A stretch of 64,000 nucleotides of DNA from Moduliflexus sp964602655 (GTDB taxonomy: Bacteria > Moduliflexota > Moduliflexia > Moduliflexales > Moduliflexaceae): assembly GCA_964602655.1 (NCBI GenBank), contig CAZRSF010000018.1, positions 1-64,000 on the forward strand, in the 5' to 3' direction. The position numbers and the translations under genes are program-made. A model generated the notes under the pieces. The model saw only the letters and a list, made by a program, of their open reading frames with translations. It did not search any database and was not told the origin of the DNA. Positions 23,542 through 32,245 of this stretch are shown piece by piece. How positions within the stretch are numbered: position 1 is the stretch's first letter; every line of letters starts with the position of its first letter.

Positions 23542-24084
23542 TCAATATTCCGGTTCAATCAGCCCATAATGTCCATCACGCCTGGCATACATGACATTTA
23601 TACGATTGGTTTCCGAATTGAGAAACACTAAAAACTCATTGTCCGTCACGCCAAGCTGCATGGCCGCTTCATCAACCGACATAGGCTTGACCGCCATTGT
23701 AGGCGATCGAATTATCTGGGGCGTTTGTAGCTCACCCTCCGAATCGTCGCTCTCGTCTTCGTTTTCTGCCAGCACAATCTCTTTCGATCCTGCGCGGCCT
23801 TTCCGGCTGCCTTTCTCTTTGAGTTTCTTAATCTGGCGTTCGATTTTTTCCATCACGGCGTCAAAGGCTAAATACATGTCATGCTGCTCTTCCACGCCGC
23901 GAATCGTCGCCCCATTGGCTTGAAACGTGACTTCCGCGCTATGACGGTGCTTTTCAACGGACAGCACGACATGCACATCCGTCACATTCTCAATATACCG
24001 GTTGATTTTACTCATTTTTCCGTCAATATGCTGCCGTAACGGATCCGTAATCTCAAAGTGTCTGCCGGTGACTGTTAATTGCAT
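23542..24084 (-). CDS. hpf: Ribosome hibernation promoting factor, long form
   Basis: 180 residues. Long HPF dimerises 70S ribosomes into inactive 100S particles in slow growth. The N-terminal S30AE domain (MQLTVTGRHFEITDPLRQHI ... DMYLAFDAVMEKIERQIKKLKEK) is joined by a charged linker to the C-terminal domain (KPMSVDEAAMQLGVTDNEFLVFLN ... NVMYARRDGHYGLIEP). GAGGAGG precedes the ATG. Its position right after rpoN is the common one. Confidence 0.93.
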   Translation of the reverse strand: MQLTVTGRHFEITDPLRQHIDGKMSKINRYIENVTDVHVVLSVEKHRHSAEVTFQANGATIRGVEEQHDMYLAFDAVMEKIERQIKKLKEKGSRKGRAGSKEIVLAENEDESDDSEGELQTPQIIRSPTMAVKPMSVDEAAMQLGVTDNEFLVFLNSETNRINVMYARRDGHYGLIEPEY

Positions 24085-24145
24085 AGTCTGCCTCCTCGCA
24101 ATGGAGTCATGGAACGCAGAGTCACCACGACATTGCGTCCATCAC

Positions 24146-26440
24146 TCACTTTTTCCGCTTTCGATCTATGGACGATGGGATGTTCAAATCTTCCCGATAT
24201 TTCGCTATCGTCCGACGCGCAATCGCCACCCCAGCCTCGGTAAGCCGTTTCTCAATGTCCTTATCGCTGAGCGGATGCTCAGGATTTTCGTCGTCAATCA
24301 TCTGCTTGATGCGCTCTTTCACGGCAATGGACGACACATCATCGCCGCCGGAGGAACTCTCCAGTCCGCTATGAAAAAAGAACTTCAATTCGAACACGCC
24401 TTGCGGCGTATGAATATACTTATTGGTTGTGACACGGCTGATGGTGGATTCATGCATGGAAATATCATCCGCCACATCGCGCAAGACGAGCGGTTTCAGA
24501 TGCGACACGCCGTATTCCAAAAAATCTTTCTGAAACTTCACAATACTTTTCCCGACTTTATAGACCGTGCGTTTGCGCTGTTCGACGCTACGAATAAACC
24601 ACATGGCCGAGCGGAGTTTCTGGTCGACATATTGTCGGGTCGAAGCCGGCGCGTCGCGGTCATTGCCGGTCAGAATTTTTTTATACGTCGGGTTAATGCG
24701 CAAATTCGGCAAATCGTCTTCATTCAGCACGACTTCATAATCGCCATCTACTTTATACACGTAAATATCCGGGATGATATATTCCGGGCGCTCGCTGACA
24801 AAATCTCCGCCTGGGCGCGGAGACATGTTGGCGATAATCTGTCGCGCACTTTCGACCTCTTCCGTTGAGATACCAAGATGATGCGCGATCAATTCATCGC
24901 GATGCCGCTCCAAATCGTGCAGGTAATGCGCAATAATCTGCTCGACCGATGTTCCGATCAGGTCGAGGCTTTTCGCCTGAATCAGCAGGCATTCCTTAAA
25001 ATCCCGCGCGCCGACGCCTGTTGGTGTGAAGGTCTGAATATGCCTGAGCACGACTGCCACCTCGTCTTCGGTGACGCGCTGTTCCCGCGCTTGGAATTCG
25101 CGGCGAACCTTCTGAAAAGCGTCCGCCACGGGAATAATGTCTTCTTCCGTGATATTGAGCAGCTTGAGAAAAAATTTTTGGAATCGAATCGGACTGTTCG
25201 CCGTAAACCGCTCTCCAATCAAGCTCAAACCAATCGTGTACAGTTGAATCAAATAATATTTATGCGAGGTCAATTGCTCGATGTGTGCGTAGGATTGACG
25301 CAGCTTTTCAAGCGCATCCCGAATATCCGGCTCATGTTTCGCCGCTTTTTCAGCGTGTTCTTTATAGCCGATATAGGCGACTTCCGCTGGCGAAAGGTTC
25401 GAGAGAAGATATTCGATCAGATATAGTTCTTCCTGGCTGAGTTCCAGTTTTTCTAATTTGGTAATATAGGTCTCTTTGACCAGGACGGAACAATGACGCT
25501 CGATCAATTGCGGCAGCGTCCGACAGATATGCGTCAGGCGTTTTAAACCCGGCTCGATTTCTTTTGTGGCGATTCCGGTCAACAGTTCCACCTGACGCAA
25601 CGGCAATTCGCTGAACGATTTCGCAATCAGTTCATAATCTTCCAGGGTAAAATACCGCAATTTCTCAATGGTCTCGCGATAGCGTCCTTCAACCAGATCG
25701 TCATAATATTCTTGAAGCGCCACATTGGCCAACATGGCCTGCGAACCAGAGAAATCGAGACGAGAGGAGAGATCGTCTCGTTCTAATTCGCTATTGATTT
25801 TCAAGCACAACGTCTTAATGACTGCGGCATGGTACTCTTCAAGCTGTTTGAACGGGATATTGCTGGCATACACATTGATGGCTGGCCCGTCAACATGCTC
25901 TTCATGGAGCAGATATCCATCATCGCTGATTTGTCCGATCAAAAATTGCCCGATTTTCATCGCGCGCTCCGGCAGTTGCGACATTTGTAACTGCCAGGCG
26001 AGGTGTTCGGGAAGCGACTGCGGACGGCTGAAGATATTATCAAACGATTGATTGCTGTCATCAGGCTCGAATTCGCCAGAATAGCCCAGGCCGCCGGGAT
26101 TATCGCCGAAATATTCTTCCCAATTGACCGACGAGTCTTGTTGGCGCTGCCGGTCAGTGTTTTCCGCTTCCGGCAGGTCGGGCAGCGGAGACGCCTCATC
26201 GTAACGTTCGTCAGGCATTTGGGCGTCATACGAGGAGAAGTCGTCGTCCTGGCGGTCGCCGTCTATGCTCTCTTCAAGCTCTTCCAGCACAGGATTTTCA
26301 AGCATTTCCTGTTTGACAAGGTCTGCCAACTCCAAACGCGACATTTGCAGCAATTTGATCGCTTGCTGCAACATTGGCGTCATCACCAGACGTTGCGACA
26401 GATTCAGATTTATCCTGGTATCCACATTCATGCGCTGCAT
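24146..26440 (-). CDS. rpoN: RNA polymerase sigma-54 factor with large insertion
   Basis: 764 residues against a usual ~480. Region I (NLNLSQRLVMTPMLQQAIKLLQMSRLEL) is normal, followed by an acidic region II. The core-binding domain starts normally (LPEHLAWQLQMSQLPERAMKIGQFLIGQISDDGYLL, residues ~143-178) but resumes only near 459 (VAVVLRHIQTFTPTGVGARDFKECLL); roughly 250 extra helical residues lie between. The HTH (DISMHESTISRVTTNKYIHTPQGVFEL) and RpoN box ARRTIAKYRE (741-750) are intact, so -24/-12 promoter recognition should be retained. ATG 26440 or ATG 26431 are both possible; the SD lies beyond a small hairpin. Confidence 0.93.
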   Translation of the reverse strand: MQRMNVDTRINLNLSQRLVMTPMLQQAIKLLQMSRLELADLVKQEMLENPVLEELEESIDGDRQDDDFSSYDAQMPDERYDEASPLPDLPEAENTDRQRQQDSSVNWEEYFGDNPGGLGYSGEFEPDDSNQSFDNIFSRPQSLPEHLAWQLQMSQLPERAMKIGQFLIGQISDDGYLLHEEHVDGPAINVYASNIPFKQLEEYHAAVIKTLCLKINSELERDDLSSRLDFSGSQAMLANVALQEYYDDLVEGRYRETIEKLRYFTLEDYELIAKSFSELPLRQVELLTGIATKEIEPGLKRLTHICRTLPQLIERHCSVLVKETYITKLEKLELSQEELYLIEYLLSNLSPAEVAYIGYKEHAEKAAKHEPDIRDALEKLRQSYAHIEQLTSHKYYLIQLYTIGLSLIGERFTANSPIRFQKFFLKLLNITEEDIIPVADAFQKVRREFQAREQRVTEDEVAVVLRHIQTFTPTGVGARDFKECLLIQAKSLDLIGTSVEQIIAHYLHDLERHRDELIAHHLGISTEEVESARQIIANMSPRPGGDFVSERPEYIIPDIYVYKVDGDYEVVLNEDDLPNLRINPTYKKILTGNDRDAPASTRQYVDQKLRSAMWFIRSVEQRKRTVYKVGKSIVKFQKDFLEYGVSHLKPLVLRDVADDISMHESTISRVTTNKYIHTPQGVFELKFFFHSGLESSSGGDDVSSIAVKERIKQMIDDENPEHPLSDKDIEKRLTEAGVAIARRTIAKYREDLNIPSSIDRKRKK

Positions 26441-26445
26441 GCCCT

Positions 26446-26473
26446 GAGGCGTCTTCGCCTCAAGTTCCTCTCC
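26446..26473 (-). promoter_or_regulatory. SD and hairpin before rpoN
   Basis: On the minus strand AAGGAGAGG (overlapping the lptB stop) is followed by a 16-base hairpin GAGGCG-AAGA-CGCCTC (26461-26446), then AGGGC and ATG. Linear SD-to-ATG distance is about 26 bases; with the hairpin folded it is about 10, close to optimal. Confidence 0.5.
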
Positions 26474-27196
26474 TTATAGCATAAATCCTTCGCCGAGGTA
26501 CAATTCTTTCGCTTTTTCGTTAAAGGCCAATTCAATCGGTGTTCCGGAGAATCGAATTTCTCCATCGGTCATGATATATGCGCGATCCGTGCTCTTCAGG
26601 GTCTCCCGAACATTATGATCCGTAATCAGAATCCCAATCTGCTTTTCTGCCAATCGTTCGATGATCTTTTGAATATCCGCAATTGCTTTCGGATCAATCC
26701 CTGCGAACGGTTCGTCCAACAAAATAAATGAGGGATTGGTCGCGAGCGCCCGCGTCACTTCCAAACGCCGTCGCTCGCCGCCAGAGAGCGTGTAGGCTTT
26801 GCTTTTCCGCAGGTGCAGAATGTCCAATTCCTCCAGCAATTGTTCCAGGCGCAACTTGCGTTCACGCTGGGACAAATCGAGCGTTTCGAGAATCGCTGAA
26901 ATATTCTCTTCCACCGTCAGTTTCCGAAACGCAGACGGCTCTTGCGCAAGATAGCCCAGCCCTTTTCTGGCGCGAATATACATCGGGTAATGCGTGATAT
27001 TTTCCTGATCCAAAAAGATGCGTCCCTGCTCAGGGCTGACTAAACCGACCACCATATAAAATGAGGTCGTTTTCCCTGCGCCATTCGGGCCGAGCAACCC
27101 CACGACTTCGCCCTGATCAAGATAGAAACTGACATCGTTGACCACTGTTCGGCCTTTATAGGATTTTTGCAAATTTTCAACAATAATACATGCCAT
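26474..27196 (-). CDS. lptB: LPS export ABC transporter ATPase
   Basis: 240 residues. LptB hydrolyses ATP to pull lipopolysaccharide from the inner membrane with LptFG. Walker A GPNGAGKTTSFYM (near residue 35), Q-loop YLAQEPSAFRKLTVEEN, signature LSGGERRRLEVTRALA, Walker B PSFILLDEPFAGIDP and the switch His in ILITDHNVRE are all present, and the sequence is typical LptB. The stop overlaps the rpoN SD. lptF and lptG are not in the window. Confidence 0.95.
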   Translation of the reverse strand: MACIIVENLQKSYKGRTVVNDVSFYLDQGEVVGLLGPNGAGKTTSFYMVVGLVSPEQGRIFLDQENITHYPMYIRARKGLGYLAQEPSAFRKLTVEENISAILETLDLSQRERKLRLEQLLEELDILHLRKSKAYTLSGGERRRLEVTRALATNPSFILLDEPFAGIDPKAIADIQKIIERLAEKQIGILITDHNVRETLKSTDRAYIMTDGEIRFSGTPIELAFNEKAKELYLGEGFML

Positions 27197-27204
27197 AATT
27201 ACGC

Positions 27205-28662
27205 TTATTCAGTCGTCCCTTTTGTTTTTTTCGGATAGACCGTGACAGACGGGTTATCGCCTTTTTCGGTCGCTTTTTCCGTTTTCGCAGCATGTTTCAG
27301 CAGCACTTTTTTATATTGCGTCGTCTGTTCTCTGCCGATTGCGCTGTCAAGCGCCTTGAGAAAATCAGTTTCATGAGAAAACACCTGGTCTTTCAACCCA
27401 GACAATTTCTCGATAGCGGTGTCCGGCATTTTTTCCTGTCGAAATTTTGCCAACGCCTCCTCCGTGATGATATACGTCATGGCTGCTGCCGCAGGCGGCT
27501 GTTCGACGAATGATTGCGCGTCGTCCACGCCGAATTGCATGTGAATCCGTTCTTTTCTTGGCTCTTCCGTCCCGGATTCTTTGTCAACCTGGGTTTCCGC
27601 CGTTGTCGCGTTGATGGCTCCAGTGGCTAAATCTGCCGTAATAATCAGCGCTTCCATCGTTAAGTTTTGCGCGGAATCCTCGACGCGAGCTTTCTTCTCG
27701 GATGTTCCTCTGACCGTCGCTTTTTGCTGTTGATTCAAAAATTCTCCGGTTTCGCCGGTAATGATTGAGGTTTCATGCGTGATTTTGACATGGCCGGCAA
27801 CGTCAATTTTTTCAATATCATTGCGATCGTCGGCGGTTTTGGTAATATACACAATCATTTCGTCCGCGCGTAATTCCGTCGGCGTTTTTTTCGCAATCAC
27901 ATCGCCAGTAAAGGTCGCTCGCTGTTCGGTGTTATTCAAACGCAGCGTCTTCGCGGTAATCACTGCTGGAACAGCCTTCTCGTCGCCTGTTTGAGCGCCA
28001 TCTTTCTTTTGAGTGTTTTCAGGCGTTGCTTTCGGCGTTGGCTGTGCCGCAGGGTCTTGCGGCTGCGTCGTCGTCGCCGCGCCTGACATCATGTCGAAGG
28101 GGGAGGCAAATTCCCCTGTCGAATAAATCGTCATCACGATCCGATCATCTGTTTTCGCGTCATCAGCATACGCCTCGACCATTTTTTCCTGCAAAAACGC
28201 AACAATGCGATGCGCGACGACCGTATTATTCTCCTGCCAGACCTTGGCGTTGCCAAGCAATTCGATTTTTTGTTCGGTATTGTAAAAAATGCCTTGTTCT
28301 CCGGTCGCCATGCCTGACGAACTGGCAATTCGGACATTTCCTGTGGCGATAGTTTTCGCGATCTGCTTACTGCTTGCGTCTAAATAGGCTTCTAACCGAT
28401 CTGAAAATACGGTGGTGTCTTGCTGAACAACTTTGACATTGCCACTATACGTAATAATTTTTTGCGCCTTGTTAAAATTGAAATTCTCCGCGCTGATGTC
28501 CACCGTTTTGCTCGGCGTCTTCGCCGGAGCAGGCGTGGCCGCCTCCTCAACATGTTGTTCTTGTCCGTTCATGACGCTCGAGCACACGATGCAGGCGCAA
28601 AACACAACGGTCATGATGGTGTGTTTCCCCCGCAATCGCATCAATCGTCGAATCGTTTTCAT
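27205..28662 (-). CDS. lptA: LptA/OstA-like periplasmic protein, enlarged
   Basis: 485 residues, well over twice the size of E. coli LptA. A signal peptide-like N-terminus (IMTVVFCACIVCSSVMNGQ) is followed by a first OstA-type jelly-roll (VDISAENFNFNKAQKIITYSGNVKV, residues ~55-175), a Pro/Thr/Gln linker, then a second OstA-type stretch (LRLNNTEQRATFTGDVIAKK ... TGETGEFLNQQQKATVRG, ~235-370), and about 100 further residues. It should bridge LPS across the periplasm between LptC and LptD. ATG 28662 is taken, with GGAG upstream in the last codons of lptC. Confidence 0.85.
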   Translation of the reverse strand: MKTIRRLMRLRGKHTIMTVVFCACIVCSSVMNGQEQHVEEAATPAPAKTPSKTVDISAENFNFNKAQKIITYSGNVKVVQQDTTVFSDRLEAYLDASSKQIAKTIATGNVRIASSSGMATGEQGIFYNTEQKIELLGNAKVWQENNTVVAHRIVAFLQEKMVEAYADDAKTDDRIVMTIYSTGEFASPFDMMSGAATTTQPQDPAAQPTPKATPENTQKKDGAQTGDEKAVPAVITAKTLRLNNTEQRATFTGDVIAKKTPTELRADEMIVYITKTADDRNDIEKIDVAGHVKITHETSIITGETGEFLNQQQKATVRGTSEKKARVEDSAQNLTMEALIITADLATGAINATTAETQVDKESGTEEPRKERIHMQFGVDDAQSFVEQPPAAAAMTYIITEEALAKFRQEKMPDTAIEKLSGLKDQVFSHETDFLKALDSAIGREQTTQYKKVLLKHAAKTEKATEKGDNPSVTVYPKKTKGTTE

Positions 28663-28669
28663 AGCAAAA

Positions 28670-29263
28670 TTACTCCGATTTAAAAGAGGTCTTGACATTT
28701 TTTAATATTTTGGCCTCGCTCAAACTTAAATTCGATTCCAATCCATCGCCACTCGTAATCAGGCCGCCTTGCTCGATCTCGACATGCTCGTTCGAAATAA
28801 TCATATTCTGCGCGGCATCGTACATCAATTCTTCCGTTCTCAACACAATCCCCTCTTGGAGAGAGGCGGCTTCCACATTGCCGCGCGCGATGATATTCCC
28901 GGTATTATCGTCTTTTACGCCGTGATCGCTCAACAAATGCGTGCTTTTCTGTCCCGTCTCATCATAAAAATCTACCGACACGCCATGTAAGACCGTCTCT
29001 TTGCGCTGCGCATAGACCCGCGCTTCTTTCGCGTCCAATGTCCAAAGAATACGGTCGTTCAACATTTCTGTCAAGGAGACATTCGTCACAAACACATCGG
29101 AATCGTTTTCTACAGGTTGAGGCACAGCGCGCACCTCGCCTTTTTTCTCGCGGTTATACTGCCAGATATAAAAGGCCATACTGACCAGCATAATCGCCAT
29201 GGTAACCAATAAGAGGCGTTTCAGGCGTTGAATGTGCGTTGTCGTATAGACCATACGTATCAC
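28670..29263 (-). CDS. lptC: LPS export protein LptC
   Basis: 197 residues. One N-terminal membrane anchor (LLLVTMAIMLVSMAFYIWQY) and a periplasmic OstA-like fold (EMLNDRILWTLDAKEARVYA ... GNIIARGNVEAASLQEGIVLRTEELMYD). It receives LPS from LptBFG and hands it to LptA. The GTG start at 29263 overlaps the HIT-gene stop by four bases (GTGA); ATG 29254 is an alternative. Context with lptA and lptB makes the assignment firm. Confidence 0.88.
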   Translation of the reverse strand: MIRMVYTTTHIQRLKRLLLVTMAIMLVSMAFYIWQYNREKKGEVRAVPQPVENDSDVFVTNVSLTEMLNDRILWTLDAKEARVYAQRKETVLHGVSVDFYDETGQKSTHLLSDHGVKDDNTGNIIARGNVEAASLQEGIVLRTEELMYDAAQNMIISNEHVEIEQGGLITSGDGLESNLSLSEAKILKNVKTSFKSE

Positions 29264-29763
29264 GAACGAGAACCGATGTTCTCTGAAAAATACGGAAGAA
29301 GGAGTTGATATGTGTGTTCAAGCTGCTGCGGAATGACGCGCGTCTCGGAAATGGTCGTCATGTAGTTCGTATCGCCATTCCAACGCGGCACAATGTGGAT
29401 ATGCAGATGATCTTCCACCCCTGCTCCCGCAACTTTACCAACATTGATCCCGATATTGAACCCTTCCGGACGCATCGCCTCGCGCAACACCTGTTCGCAA
29501 CGGCGCGTTATATCGAACAGGTCGCGCATTTGCTCTGCATTCAAGGCGGTTAACGTCGAGACGTGCGCATACGGCGCAATCATCAGATGTCCATTATTGT
29601 ATGGATAAATATTCAGCAGCGCAAACGCCTTTTCGCCGCGATAGACGACATAATTTTCCGCGTCATGCGCAGGCTCGCTGAGCTTGTGACAGAAAAAACA
29701 ATTCCGGTCTTTTTCGCCTAAAATATATGCCATTCTCCAGGGCGCCCAAACAGTTTGCGTCAT
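29260..29763 (-). CDS. HIT-family nucleotide hydrolase/transferase
   Basis: 167 residues. The start MTQTVWAPWRMAYI, the zinc-type CFFC pair, the region KAFALLNIYPYNNGHLMIAPYAHV and the catalytic triad HLHIHIVPRW place it in the Ap4A-phosphorylase/Hint-like branch of the HIT superfamily. The substrate is likely a dinucleoside polyphosphate or AMP conjugate. ATG 29763 is chosen because family members begin with this Trp-rich motif and a GGA lies upstream; an earlier ATG at 29799 has no SD. First gene of the lpt-rpoN operon. Confidence 0.88.
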   Translation of the reverse strand: MTQTVWAPWRMAYILGEKDRNCFFCHKLSEPAHDAENYVVYRGEKAFALLNIYPYNNGHLMIAPYAHVSTLTALNAEQMRDLFDITRRCEQVLREAMRPEGFNIGINVGKVAGAGVEDHLHIHIVPRWNGDTNYMTTISETRVIPQQLEHTYQLLLPYFSENIGSRS

Positions 29764-30096
29764 TATTCGAATCCAAGTTGTGTGTTCTTCTGTCGGCATA
29801 ACTTATGCATGACTCAGTAAGCATATTTGCCCGTGAAGTTTTGTCAAGTGATTTTCTTAAGACATTATCGCCAACAGTCATTCGCGTAAAACAGAGAGAC
29901 AAAAATTCATAGAGAAAAGATTCTCATAAAAACGCTTCAACCATTCGTCATGATATTTCTTGACATGGTCTGCATCTTTACGACATTGTTTTCTCATGAT
30001 GCCCTGACTTTGACGGGATAGACAATATATTGCGTCAGATGCCGCTATATTTAACGTCTCTCTTTTTGTAAAAGCACCCTAACGGAGAAAAAACCT
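29764..30096. other. Divergent promoter region between the HIT gene and deoC
   Basis: 333 bases without a gene. A good minus-strand promoter serves the HIT-lpt-rpoN operon. On the plus strand TTGACA at 29960-29965 has only a weak -10 (ACATTG, 17 bases on). GGAG precedes deoC. Confidence 0.5.
29820..29847 (-). promoter_or_regulatory. Sigma-70 promoter of the HIT-lpt-rpoN operon
   Basis: Minus strand TTGACA (29847-29842), 16-base spacer, TATGCT (29825-29820), about 57 bases upstream of ATG 29763. Confidence 0.55.
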
Positions 30097-30792
30097 ATGC
30101 CGTATTCTTGCCAGGATATTGCCAAAATGATCGATCATTCCCTCTTACGCCCAGAACTGACAGAAGAAGAGATCATTCAAGGATGTGACATTGCCAAAAA
30201 ATATCATGTCGCGTCCGTCTGCTGCCGTCCTGCTGATTTGCCACTTGTCAAAAGACTTCTTGACGGATCAGACGTCAAAGCCTCAACGGTCATCGGCTTT
30301 CCGCATGGGTCAAATACCACCGCGACGAAAGTCTTCGAAACGCAGCAAGCGCTTCAAGATGGCGCGGAAGAACTCGACATGGTGATTCATATCGGCAAAT
30401 TGCGCAGCCGCGATTTCGACTATGTGGAACATGATATTCAGGCGGTCGTAGAAGCTGCGCATGCTCATCATGCGCTGGTGAAAGTCATCCTGGAAAACGC
30501 CTATCTCACGGACGAACTGAAAATCGCAGGCTGCCAATTAGCCGAGCAGGCTGGCGCGGATTTTGTCAAAACCTCCACCGGATTTGCGCCAGGCGGAGCC
30601 ACCATCGAAGACCTCGACTTGATGCGGCATGCGGTCTCTGAACGAGTACGAATCAAAGCGGCGGGCGGGGTTCGCGATTTGGATATGGCGATCAAAGTGA
30701 AAGAGGCGGGCTGCGCCAGATTCGGCGCAACCCAAACGGCGGCAATTCTCGATGAATGCGCTCAAAGACAGCGAACATCCGGTGTTGAATAG
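30097..30792 (+). CDS. deoC: Deoxyribose-phosphate aldolase
   Basis: 231 residues. Splits 2-deoxyribose 5-phosphate into acetaldehyde and glyceraldehyde 3-phosphate. The class I aldolase Schiff-base lysine is Lys158 in DFVKTSTGF, and the second lysine is Lys187 in RIKAAGGVRD; IDHSLLRP and STVIGFPHGSN also match. GGAG lies upstream of the ATG. Convergent with the nitrilase-family gene, only 15 bases apart, with no clear terminator between. Confidence 0.95.
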   Translation: MPYSCQDIAKMIDHSLLRPELTEEEIIQGCDIAKKYHVASVCCRPADLPLVKRLLDGSDVKASTVIGFPHGSNTTATKVFETQQALQDGAEELDMVIHIGKLRSRDFDYVEHDIQAVVEAAHAHHALVKVILENAYLTDELKIAGCQLAEQAGADFVKTSTGFAPGGATIEDLDLMRHAVSERVRIKAAGGVRDLDMAIKVKEAGCARFGATQTAAILDECAQRQRTSGVE

Positions 30793-30807
30793 CATCGAAT
30801 TCTATAG

Positions 30808-31602
30808 TTAAAACAGGTCTCCACGGATATGGCGCAACGCCGGGAGTTTCGAGCGGACTTCGGCCAGACGGTCGCGGTCAATCGGCACGCAGAGTAACGA
30901 CGTGCGTTCGCCGCCATCAGCGAGTTGCACGCCGTAAGGATCGAACACCGCGCTTCTGCCGCAGAAGGCCGCGCCGACCTGATTGATTCCAGCGACATAA
31001 CAGGTATTCTCAATCGCTCTGGCGCGCAACAGCGTTAACCAGTGCTCTTCTTTCATCGTTCCGGCGTACCAGGCTGACGGCACAAGAATCACGTCTGCGC
31101 CCTGTTTGGCAAGATGGCGAAAGAGTTCGGGAAAACGAAGATCATAACAAATCGCCGCGCCGACAGCCCACCCCAACACCGACGCGATTGACGGCAGGAG
31201 TTGCCCTGCCATCATGGCGCGGGACTCTTGAACATTCAACGCATCGAAGAGATGGAGCTTTCGGTACACGATCAACGTCTCGCCTTCGGGAGACAGCAGC
31301 AGCGCGGTATTGAAGACGCGATCATCGCTGGAGCTTTTTTCCCACAGCGTTGCCAGAAGAGAGAGGCGAAACTCGCTGGCAGTCGCGGCTAATGCCTTGA
31401 CATACGCGCCGTCAAGCGGTTCGGCAATCACACGCAACGGCTCATCTTTCTGCGGCACGGCCATCAACATTTCCGGGAACGCTAACAACGCGACCTGTTT
31501 GTGCGAGGCTTCCAACGCGAAATCCCGCACTGCCGCGAGGTTGCTTTCAGGCGTCGAACGCCCGGTGAATTGCGCCAGTCCAAGCGTCAAGAATCGGGGC
31601 AT
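30808..31602 (-). CDS. Carbon-nitrogen hydrolase (Nit1-like amidase)
   Basis: 264 residues. The nitrilase-superfamily triad is visible: Glu44 (FPEML), Lys115 (YRKLHLFD) and Cys152 (ICYDLRFPELF). The order, RKLHLFD and ICYDLRFPEL(F) are typical of Nit1/NitA, which hydrolyses deaminated glutathione; since a bacillithiol gene is present the true substrate may differ. No signal peptide. It lies downstream of mscL with a strong hairpin between. Confidence 0.88.
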   Translation of the reverse strand: MPRFLTLGLAQFTGRSTPESNLAAVRDFALEASHKQVALLAFPEMLMAVPQKDEPLRVIAEPLDGAYVKALAATASEFRLSLLATLWEKSSSDDRVFNTALLLSPEGETLIVYRKLHLFDALNVQESRAMMAGQLLPSIASVLGWAVGAAICYDLRFPELFRHLAKQGADVILVPSAWYAGTMKEEHWLTLLRARAIENTCYVAGINQVGAAFCGRSAVFDPYGVQLADGGERTSLLCVPIDRDRLAEVRSKLPALRHIRGDLF

Positions 31603-31611
31603 ACGGATGTA

Positions 31612-31659
31612 CGAACAGATGGTTGAGACGTTACGCGCAATGTCTCAACCATCTGTTCG
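31612..31659 (-). terminator. 18-bp stem hairpin after mscL
   Basis: CGAACAGATGGTTGAGAC (31612-31629) is exactly complementary to GTCTCAACCATCTGTTCG (31642-31659), with a 12-base loop. It begins about 8 bases beyond the mscL stop. No U-run follows on the minus strand, so it may be a palindromic repeat as well as a terminator. Confidence 0.65.
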
Positions 31660-31666
31660 GCGGGAA

Positions 31667-32116
31667 CTATGCGTTCTGTTTTTTCAGCAAATCGCGAATC
31701 TCTGTGAGCAATTCCTGCTCTTTCGTCGGAGGCGCGGGCGGAGCGGGAGCAGCGGCTTCTTCCTTCTTCGCCTTCATGATCCACCCTAAAAATTTGACCA
31801 CAAAGAAAAAGAGCGCCAACGCAACAATCAGAAAATTAACGACTTCCCCTATGAATAAGCCGTAAGGAACTTCTTTGGCTCCGACGACGAGCTTCCAACC
31901 GAGATAGCCCTGCTCGCCGGGGAGCAACAAGCCGACGAAAGGCATAATGATCTGTTTGACTAACGAATCCACGATTTTTCCGAACGCGCCACCGATAATG
32001 ACGCCGACGGCTAAATCAATCACATTGCCTTTGAAGGCAAATTGTTTGAATTCATCCATAAACGACATGGCTTTTTGGGCGGCAAATCCCGCATTCATTC
32101 CTTTTTTCGGTTCCAT
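31667..32116 (-). CDS. mscL: Large-conductance mechanosensitive channel
   Basis: 149 residues. MscL opens under membrane tension and vents solutes in osmotic downshock. Seen are FKQFAFKGNVIDLAVGVIIGGAFGKIVDSLVKQIIMPFVG (N-terminal helix and TM1), the periplasmic loop, TM2 FIGEVVNFLIVALALFFFVVKF, and the C-terminal helix TKEQELLTEIRDLL. An alanine/proline stretch precedes the bundle helix. ATG 32116 has a perfect GGAGGG; the frame is open upstream but that part is not MscL. Confidence 0.95.
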   Translation of the reverse strand: MEPKKGMNAGFAAQKAMSFMDEFKQFAFKGNVIDLAVGVIIGGAFGKIVDSLVKQIIMPFVGLLLPGEQGYLGWKLVVGAKEVPYGLFIGEVVNFLIVALALFFFVVKFLGWIMKAKKEEAAAPAPPAPPTKEQELLTEIRDLLKKQNA

Positions 32117-32245
32117 TTCTTTCCCTCCGATGTAATAAGATTGTTTGACTGATTGTGGTGAATTTCCGATATGCTCATCTCTTGACGTCACGCATTGCGT
32201 TGCGTTCCTCTATCCCTATGCTGACAGGTGAAACGGTTGTCAAGA

